Source: Pseudomonadota bacterium (GTDB lineage Bacteria > Desulfobacterota > Syntrophia > Syntrophales > JADFWA01). From it: a stretch of 20,282 bases of DNA. The notes under the pieces are model-generated. The model saw nothing but the letters and a program-made list of their open reading frames with translations. It was not told the origin of the DNA and made no database searches. Each line of letters starts with the position of its first letter. The stretch's first letter is position 1. Where the stretch lies: the NCBI GenBank assembly GCA_030596145.1, contig JAUVKS010000010.1, positions 1-20,282 of the forward strand, read 5' to 3'. The position numbers and the translations under genes are program-made. This document shows positions 14,630 to 20,282 of this stretch, one piece after another.

Positions 14630-15859
14630 ATGCCGGTTTACGAATATAAAGCGCTTGATAATAAGGGCAAGAAACTCAAAGGTATCATCGATGCCGAGAG
14701 TATCATTGCGGCCAGGCAGAAATTAAGAGAAACTGATATCTTTCCTGTCGAGCTAAATGAAACATCAGCAAATGAAAAGGGGGAAACTTCGACCAAAAAA
14801 TCCGTCGGTGATCTGTTTAAAAGAGTTGGCCTGCGGGAAGTTTCTATCATGACGAGGCAGCTGGCTACTCTCCTTGGTGCGGGCCTCCCCCTGCTTCCTT
14901 CCATTACCGCCCTTGTTTCTCAGACAGTAAATCCCAAGCTAAAAAAAACATTGGCCCAGATAAAAGAAGAAGTTAACGAAGGTAACAGCCTGACAAAAAG
15001 TATCTCACATTATCCAGGAATTTTTCCACCCTTCTACGTAAATATGGTACGGGCCGGAGAGGCCTCCGGGACCCTTAATATTGTGCTGGAGAGGCTGGCC
15101 GATTTCAATGAAAACCAGCAGGCACTCCGAGGAAGGATAAAAGCCGCTCTCGCCTATCCCCTGTTCATGTTTCTTATCGGCAGTACTGTCTTGTTTTTCC
15201 TGACAACCTTTATCGTCCCGAAAATCACCAGTATCTTTGATGAAATGCACCAGACCCTTCCCGGTATAACGATCTTTTTAATATCGGTAAGCAGTTTTCT
15301 TAAATCTTTCTGGTGGATAATCTTCCTGTTTCTAATCGCCGCCTTTATCGGACTGAGATACATGTTTACAAAGACATCAAAGGGACAATACTTCCTTGAT
15401 AAAATCAAACTGAAGATACCGCTTTTCGGGCCTCTGGTCCATCAAATGGCTGTGGCCCGCTTCAGCCGAACTCTCGGCACACTCCTGGAAAGTGGTGTCC
15501 CTCTGCTCACCGCTCTTTCTATAGTCAAGAATGTTGTAGACAATAGGTTAATCGCCGATGCTATCGCAAATGCAAGCAAAGAGGTTGAAGAAGGGCATGA
15601 TCTGTCATCACCCCTTTCGCAAAGTGGACTATTTCCACCAATAGCCGTTCAGATGATGTCAGTGGGCGAACAAAGCGGAACAATGGAGGCAATGCTTTAC
15701 AAGATTGCTGACAACTTTGAAACTGAGGTGGAGTCAAATATAACAATGCTGACATCCATGCTGGAACCTGTTATGATTCTGGTTATGGGCCTGGCGGTAG
15801 GCTTCATTGTTATCTCAATACTATTGCCAATTTTTGAAATGAACCAACTAATAAGGTAA
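14630..15859 (+). CDS. gspF: T2SS inner-membrane platform protein GspF
   Basis: GspF is the polytopic inner-membrane platform protein of the type II secretion machine and works with the ATPase GspE. The N-terminus MPVYEYKALDNKGKKLKG is typical of the family, and the two halves each carry a T2SSF domain (roughly residues 70-195 and 275-395), both with the signature GxxLLESGVPL-type / LLGAGLPLL pattern. Three membrane segments are visible at about 174-199, 227-243 and 380-402. The length of 409 aa is normal. It is the first gene of the operon in this window; gspC, gspD and gspE are not upstream, where a divergent lipoprotein operon lies instead. The ribosome site is weak, an AAGGA about 17 nt before the ATG. 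gspG follows after 17 bp. PilC is the alternative, but the gspG-K neighbours settle it. Confidence 0.97.
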   Translation: MPVYEYKALDNKGKKLKGIIDAESIIAARQKLRETDIFPVELNETSANEKGETSTKKSVGDLFKRVGLREVSIMTRQLATLLGAGLPLLPSITALVSQTVNPKLKKTLAQIKEEVNEGNSLTKSISHYPGIFPPFYVNMVRAGEASGTLNIVLERLADFNENQQALRGRIKAALAYPLFMFLIGSTVLFFLTTFIVPKITSIFDEMHQTLPGITIFLISVSSFLKSFWWIIFLFLIAAFIGLRYMFTKTSKGQYFLDKIKLKIPLFGPLVHQMAVARFSRTLGTLLESGVPLLTALSIVKNVVDNRLIADAIANASKEVEEGHDLSSPLSQSGLFPPIAVQMMSVGEQSGTMEAMLYKIADNFETEVESNITMLTSMLEPVMILVMGLAVGFIVISILLPIFEMNQLIR

Positions 15860-15876
15860 AGGGAGATGCGATTAAT

Positions 15877-16317
15877 ATGATAAAAAGGCTTGATAACCGT
15901 GGTTTTACCCTGATTGAACTGATGGTAGTAATCGTTATTCTTGGTATCCTCGCGGGGCTCATCATTCCAAGAATAATGAGTCGTCCCGAAGAGGCAAGGC
16001 AGGCAAAAGCCAGGATTCAGATTGAAAGTCTGGAGACGGCCCTGAAGCTCTATAAACTGGACATTGGAAGTTACCCGTCCACTGAACAGGGATTGCAGGC
16101 TCTTGTTGAAGCCCCGACAGTGGGAGACCTCCCCAAAAACTGGAGAGAGGGGGGATATCTGGAAAAGAGGAGAGTACCGAAAGACCCCTGGGATAACGAA
16201 TACGTCTACCTCTGCCCTGGAACACATGACGAATTCGACCTTAGTTCCTACGGCGCTGATGGAGAAGCGGGTGGAGAAGGAAAAAACAAAGATATCGCAA
16301 GCTGGGAAATTGAATAA
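15877..16317 (+). CDS. gspG: T2SS major pseudopilin GspG
   Basis: GspG polymerises into the periplasmic pseudopilus. The 146-aa precursor has a 9-residue leader ending in Gly, then FTLIELMVVIVILGILAG with the conserved Glu at position +5 for prepilin peptidase and methylation. The body shows the GspG hallmarks: YPSTEQGLQAL, a GYL..RRVPKDPW motif, and a C-terminal FDLSSYGADGEAGGEG loop with the aspartates that bind calcium in the family. A GGGAGAT ribosome site lies about 10 nt before the ATG. Its 3' end overlaps the start of gspH, suggesting coupled translation. Confidence 0.97.
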   Translation: MIKRLDNRGFTLIELMVVIVILGILAGLIIPRIMSRPEEARQAKARIQIESLETALKLYKLDIGSYPSTEQGLQALVEAPTVGDLPKNWREGGYLEKRRVPKDPWDNEYVYLCPGTHDEFDLSSYGADGEAGGEGKNKDIASWEIE

Positions 16318-16813
16318 AAAAGGTTTTACCTTAATCGAGTTAACAGTCGTCGTATTTCTCATCGGACTGATGCTCCTCATTGCTGTCCCCAAGGTACGAG
16401 ATACCATGCTCAGCGATGGACTGAAATCGAGCGTAAATCATCTGATCAATACTGCGAGAGAACTGCAATGCGACTCGGTTCGCAATCAGGTCGATTATAT
16501 CTGCCATCTGGACATTAATAACAACCTTACCTGGACATACAGCACCGATATGACACCAGAAGCACGGGATGAAATGAAGAAGCGATCCTTTCAATTTCCA
16601 GAGGGAGTAAAAATTGCGGATATCTACCGTTTTGGAAAAGAAAAGAAAACAGATGGTGAGGCGACCATAAAATTTTCTTCAAAAGGCTATGTACAACCAA
16701 CAGTCATACATCTCGCGCGGGGGGACCAATACTTCACCCTGATTTACCACCCCTTTTTGAGCTACATAAAAACCTATGACAGGTATGTCGATTTCCAGGC
16801 CGGAAATGAGTGA
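16271..16813 (+). CDS. gspH: T2SS minor pseudopilin GspH
   Basis: This gene encodes a minor pseudopilin with the cleavage motif NKKG|FTLIELTVVVFLIG and +5 Glu. After the N-terminal helix, the beta-rich body of about 160 aa fits GspH in size and gene order (G-H-I-J-K). The start is uncertain. GTG at 16271 is chosen because a GGAG lies 6 nt before it; ATG at 16259 and TTG at 16310 are alternatives. With GTG the leader is about 18 residues, longer than usual, and the gene overlaps gspG by 47 bp; TTG at 16310 would give a leader of only five residues but has no ribosome site. The frame itself is beyond doubt from the FTLIEL motif to the stop. Confidence 0.88.
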   Translation: MEKEKTKISQAGKLNKKGFTLIELTVVVFLIGLMLLIAVPKVRDTMLSDGLKSSVNHLINTARELQCDSVRNQVDYICHLDINNNLTWTYSTDMTPEARDEMKKRSFQFPEGVKIADIYRFGKEKKTDGEATIKFSSKGYVQPTVIHLARGDQYFTLIYHPFLSYIKTYDRYVDFQAGNE

Positions 16814-16831
16814 AAATGGAAGGAATGGAAA

Positions 16832-17233
16832 ATGACCGCTTGCAAATACACGTTGCCAAATAAAAAAGGTCGCAATACTCATGGTTTCACCCTTCTTGAA
16901 GTCATGCTGGCCATGGCCATTCTCGCCATAGCACTTGTCGCGGTTTTTCAATCACAATCACAAAGCATCTCCATGACAAACATATCAAGGTTTGCAACCA
17001 CAGCGCCTCTTCTTGCCCAGAGTAAAATGGCAGAAATCGAGGGAATGGACCCTAAAAACATCGGTTCCGGCAGCGGTGATTTTGGTGATAATTTCCCCGA
17101 TTACTCATGGCGGGCCGATGTAATGGAAACGGAGATAAGCTCCTTCAAGAAAATTGAAGTGACGGTTATAAATGAGAAAATGGTATCGAATAATTCTTAC
17201 CAGCTTGTTCTTTATAAATTCATCGCTAAGTAG
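16832..17233 (+). CDS. gspI: T2SS minor pseudopilin GspI
   Basis: GspI joins GspJ and GspK in the tip complex of the pseudopilus. The 133-aa precursor has an 18-residue basic leader ending HG, then FTLLEVMLAMAILAIALVAV with +5 Glu, followed by SQSQSISMT...APLLAQSKMAEIEG, the usual GspI pattern. The length is typical. A GGAAGGA element precedes the ATG by about 8-10 nt. It starts 18 bp after gspH and is followed by a 56-bp gap before gspJ, the widest in the operon. No terminator was seen in that gap. Confidence 0.95.
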   Translation: MTACKYTLPNKKGRNTHGFTLLEVMLAMAILAIALVAVFQSQSQSISMTNISRFATTAPLLAQSKMAEIEGMDPKNIGSGSGDFGDNFPDYSWRADVMETEISSFKKIEVTVINEKMVSNNSYQLVLYKFIAK

Positions 17234-17289
17234 GAAGCTTTGAAAAATTACCGTTTGGTTCTGGATCATCTGAATTAGGACTGGCAACA

Positions 17290-17943
17290 ATGACCGTATT
17301 GAAACAAAAAGGATTTACATTAATTGAGATACTAATCGCCATATTTATCCTTACAATTGTCCTGTCAACAATATATGCCGCGTATACGGGGACGCACAGG
17401 ATTGTCAAAGATACCGAATATGGCAACGATATTTACAGCATGGCCAGAACCACCATGCAAAGGATGGTAGCGGATCTGGAGTCAGTTTGTAAATATAATG
17501 GTTCCTTTCAATTTACCTCACTGAGAAAAGAAATAAACGGGCAGGAGTTCACCATGCTCACTTTTCTCTCATCAGCACATCTGAGCTTTGATGACGACAA
17601 TTCCTCCGGTATTGCCTCTATTAGCTACTACTTCGAAGAAGACAGTGAAAACAAAGGCTATCTTCTGCTAAGAAAGGATACGTTGAACAAAACCGAAGAG
17701 GAGGGGGAAACCACAACAGGCCAAGGATTCATCCTGTGTGACAGGCTGTACTCCCTGAAATATAAATTTTATGACAGCAAGGGAGAAGAATACAATTCCT
17801 GGGATTCGGCCTCAGATCTGGGCGTTCAGAAAGATAAAGCACCATCTGTCGTTTCCATACATTTAGACTTTATAAACCCTGACAATAGCGATAACCCTTA
17901 CAAATTTACGACAAAAGCCTTTTTACCCATGGCAGGAAACTGA
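17290..17943 (+). CDS. gspJ: T2SS minor pseudopilin GspJ
   Basis: GspJ is a tip-complex minor pseudopilin. The 217-aa precursor has an 8-residue leader (MTVLKQKG), then FTLIEILIAIFILTIVLSTIY with +5 Glu, and a large beta-rich body with MARTTMQRMVADLES typical of the family. The size is standard for GspJ, which is larger than GspH and GspI. An AGGA about 9 nt upstream serves as ribosome site. Its stop codon TGA overlaps the ATG of gspK by one base, so translation is probably coupled. Confidence 0.95.
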   Translation: MTVLKQKGFTLIEILIAIFILTIVLSTIYAAYTGTHRIVKDTEYGNDIYSMARTTMQRMVADLESVCKYNGSFQFTSLRKEINGQEFTMLTFLSSAHLSFDDDNSSGIASISYYFEEDSENKGYLLLRKDTLNKTEEEGETTTGQGFILCDRLYSLKYKFYDSKGEEYNSWDSASDLGVQKDKAPSVVSIHLDFINPDNSDNPYKFTTKAFLPMAGN

Positions 17944-18917
17944 TGAAAACAATCTTTCTAAACAATCGCGGCGTAGCCTTGATAATTGTGATCCTGATGA
18001 TCAGCGTCATCATCGCAATCACACTTCAGCTAAATATTTCCTCGAGATCTGAAATCTACGAGGCCTCAAACTTAAGCAACGGTATTAAACTTGTCTACAT
18101 AGCAAAATCCGGATTTTACGGAGGGAAAGCCCTTTTAAATGAAGATACAAATGATTTTGATTCCCTGAATGAGGATTGGGCAAAGGCAGAATTACTCTCC
18201 GCAGGATCAGGAACACTTTTTGACGAAGGATATTTCAAGCTGACTATTGTGGATGAATCTGGTAAAATTCAGATTAACAAACTTGTGGACGGTAATGAGT
18301 ATAATGAAGATATCAAGGAATTATTGATAAGGTTTTTGAGTTTAGCTGAATTTGATCTTGATGAGCAAGAGGTTCGCGATATTGTTGATGCAATTAAGGA
18401 CTGGATAGATGAAGATAATGAAGTGACCGGATTTGGCGCAGAAAACATATATTATGATGGTCTGAACAAGCCGTATTCATGCAAGAATGGACCACTCGAT
18501 TGTATTGACGAACTATTGATGATAAAAGGAATTACCAGAAAGTTATATTTCGGTACCGATAAAATCTCCAGTATAACAAATTATCTTACCATATATGGTG
18601 ATGGAAAGATAAATATCAATACCGCTACGAAATTGATATTAAGCGCACTCGCGAGTGAAATCACCGAGGAGATGGTTTCTGATATGGATGAGTTTAGAAA
18701 GAATGAGGAAAATAATCTTTCAGAATCGACGTGGTACAAAAATGTACCAGGAATGGCCGGTATAACCATTGATTCAGGCTTGATATCTACAAGTAGCAGT
18801 ATATTCAAGATCACATCCACAGGCTATCTGAATGATATGAGAAAAAAGGTATCCGGTATAATTGACAGAAACGTTGCCGGCAGGACGATGAAAATGTTGT
18901 CCTGGAGGGTAGACTAA
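17943..18917 (+). CDS. gspK: T2SS minor pseudopilin GspK
   Basis: GspK caps the pseudopilus tip. The 324-aa precursor has a leader ending NNRG, then VALIIVILMISVIIAITLQL; as in other GspK proteins the +5 glutamate is absent. The large domain contains the family pattern DIVDAIKDWIDEDNEV followed by GAENIYY and PYSCKNGPLDCIDELLMIKG, an acidic stretch linked to calcium binding and the alpha-helical insertion domain. INKLVDG and INTATKLIL segments also fit. The two cysteines in SCKNGPLDC are close enough to pair. Stop and next start overlap as TAATG. Confidence 0.95.
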   Translation: MKTIFLNNRGVALIIVILMISVIIAITLQLNISSRSEIYEASNLSNGIKLVYIAKSGFYGGKALLNEDTNDFDSLNEDWAKAELLSAGSGTLFDEGYFKLTIVDESGKIQINKLVDGNEYNEDIKELLIRFLSLAEFDLDEQEVRDIVDAIKDWIDEDNEVTGFGAENIYYDGLNKPYSCKNGPLDCIDELLMIKGITRKLYFGTDKISSITNYLTIYGDGKININTATKLILSALASEITEEMVSDMDEFRKNEENNLSESTWYKNVPGMAGITIDSGLISTSSSIFKITSTGYLNDMRKKVSGIIDRNVAGRTMKMLSWRVD

Positions 18918-20282
18918 TGCCCGAAAAGATCCTTGGTATTGATATTGGGAAGGAAACCATAAAAGCGGTTCAGGTTACGGCTGGTCTCAAGGAATATCAG
19001 GTAATCAATTCTGCGCTGATTGTTATTGAGAAGGTAGGTGGTATCCGGGAAGCGATTAAATGGTTGTTTGAAGATGATACATTCAAAAGTGGTATCTACA
19101 TAACTTCTCTCCCCGTAAGGAATTTTTCATTCCGAAATATAAGACTCCCCTTCAAAGATAAGAAGAAAATCAGCCAGACAATTTCTTACGAACTTGAACC
19201 ATACATTCCTTACCCCATCAATGACGTTTTGATAGACTACGTTATTGTAGAACTATCAGATCAATCAGAGATATTTGCCGCTGCAGCCAATAAATCCAGT
19301 GTCGGAGAGCTGGTCAATCTTCTCGGGGAAAACCAAATAGAAGCGTCAATCATTGACATAGCTCCTGTACCTGTGATTTTTAAATTATTGACCATGGAAA
19401 TCTCACCCAACCTCCCTTTGATAAAGGAGGAAGAATGCGGGCTTCTTTTGGACATCGGTTCCAGGGATACTGCAGGTGTGCTTTTTAAAGGAAACAAAAT
19501 TCTTAACATAAGGCACTACACCTTCGGTGGAGAAAAGATTACCGAAACTCTGTCAGAGGTTCTGGATGTTGAATTTCACGAGGCTGAAAAGAAAAAAAGG
19601 GTTGGCGATACAGATGAGGCTGAAAAGGAGATCTCAAAGGTTTGCCAGAAATTCTTTGTGGAGGTGAAAAACACAACAGAATTTCTGAAATTGAAGGGGG
19701 ACCTTGAAACGGCACCTTCGAAGATCTTCCTAACCGGAGGAGGAGCGCTTTATCCGTTTCCGAAAAAAGAAATGGAAGACTTCTTTGCGATTCCGGTGGA
19801 AGAGGTTGATGTATCGGAAATAGACAATATCCAGTTGCCGGAAGAAATCAAAAAAAGCTGGAACCCCATGCTGATGAATCAGGCACTTGCCCTCGCAACC
19901 AGGGAGGCAAAAAAAGCCGACGGATTTAACTTCGCCCAGGGAGAATTTGGACCGAAAAGGAAATATGAAAAATTCATCAAGGATTTCAGATGGATAGCGG
20001 CACTTGTTTTCGCGGTTCTGCTCTTATGTGGAATTAACTTCTACATGGATTACTATTATGACCGGAAATATTTAAATGAGGTGAAACAGGAGATCACCAC
20101 TGTTTTTAAAAAAACCTGCCCGGAAGTGACCAGAATCGTTGATCCGGTTCAACAGCTTAAGCTTAAGATAGAAGAGACCCGAATGTCCTCAATGGGGCTA
20201 AGTGGCATCGGCTCAGGAGTAACGGTGCTGAATATCCTGAAAGATATTTCCAGGCTTGTTCCTGAATCGGCAGATTTTCTTA
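18917..20282 (+). CDS. gspL: T2SS protein GspL, PilM-like N-domain (3' end cut by window)
   Basis: GspL spans the inner membrane and links GspE to GspM and the platform. The ATG overlaps the gspK stop; the frame stays open for 455 codons to the window end, so the protein is incomplete. The cytoplasmic part begins PEKILGIDIGKETIKAVQV, an actin/ASKHA-type phosphate-1-like motif seen in PilM and GspL, then SLPVRNFSFRNIRLPF, and further LLLDIGSRDTAGVLF and a late FLTGGGALYPF near residue 270-280, all typical of PilM. One membrane segment (WIAALVFAVLLLCGINFYM) lies near 358-378, followed by the start of a periplasmic coiled region as in GspL/PilN. The architecture thus joins PilM-like and PilN-like parts, as GspL does. 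gspM would be expected next. Confidence 0.9.
   Translation, partial: MPEKILGIDIGKETIKAVQVTAGLKEYQVINSALIVIEKVGGIREAIKWLFEDDTFKSGIYITSLPVRNFSFRNIRLPFKDKKKISQTISYELEPYIPYPINDVLIDYVIVELSDQSEIFAAAANKSSVGELVNLLGENQIEASIIDIAPVPVIFKLLTMEISPNLPLIKEEECGLLLDIGSRDTAGVLFKGNKILNIRHYTFGGEKITETLSEVLDVEFHEAEKKKRVGDTDEAEKEISKVCQKFFVEVKNTTEFLKLKGDLETAPSKIFLTGGGALYPFPKKEMEDFFAIPVEEVDVSEIDNIQLPEEIKKSWNPMLMNQALALATREAKKADGFNFAQGEFGPKRKYEKFIKDFRWIAALVFAVLLLCGINFYMDYYYDRKYLNEVKQEITTVFKKTCPEVTRIVDPVQQLKLKIEETRMSSMGLSGIGSGVTVLNILKDISRLVPESADFL

Noticed and set aside
14630..20282. Type IV pilus rather than type II secretion operon
   Set aside because: PilC, PilA and PilM resemble GspF, GspG and GspL, but the G-H-I-J-K order, the GspG C-terminal calcium loop and the Glu5-less GspK are specific to T2SS.

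Overview
The window looks like a Gram-negative, probably anaerobic bacterium of the Desulfobacterota (former Deltaproteobacteria) type. That is an inference from several features: a molybdopterin gene beside a selenocysteine tRNA, a type II secretion (T2SS) pseudopilin operon whose GspL has a PilM-like N-terminus, outer-membrane-type lipoproteins, moderate GC content and interspersed palindromes of the GTCATTCCCG...CGGGAATGAC kind. No 16S rRNA gene or species marker is present, so the assignment stays loose.

Left edge (1-1950): the 3' part of moeA (molybdenum insertion), then an interspersed palindromic repeat, a near-consensus promoter and selC, the selenocysteine tRNA with anticodon UCA. 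The rest is non-coding with further palindromes. moeA beside selC fits a need for Mo/W-selenocysteine enzymes such as formate dehydrogenase, but no selenoprotein gene is visible here.

Centre (1952-10531): three consecutive minus-strand genes encode paralogous lipoproteins of 489, 1209 and 971 aa. Each has the same kind of signal peptide with the lipidated cysteine at residue 33, followed only by tandem bacterial Ig-like (Big_2) modules: 5, 13 and 10, so 28 in 8.6 kb. Sequence comparison shows module shuffling: a hybrid last module, very similar internal copies, conserved leaders, and a cysteine-rich block confined to one paralogue. This modular family is the most distinctive part of the window.

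Middle (10532-14470): a 700-bp gene-poor stretch with a perfect 11-bp inverted repeat, then an unrecognised small exported protein (plus strand) and a cloverleaf-shaped repeat. Next comes a minus-strand two-gene operon encoding a CsgG/FlgO-like TPR lipoprotein and an exported protein with a FlgT-N-like start.

Right edge (14630-20282): a compact T2SS operon gspF-G-H-I-J-K-L on the plus strand, with touching or overlapping genes and gspL cut by the window end. It starts at gspF; gspC, gspD, gspE and gspM are not in the window. The machine it belongs to exports folded proteins across the outer membrane, so the nearby lipoproteins could be surface clients or partners, but proximity is the only evidence for that.
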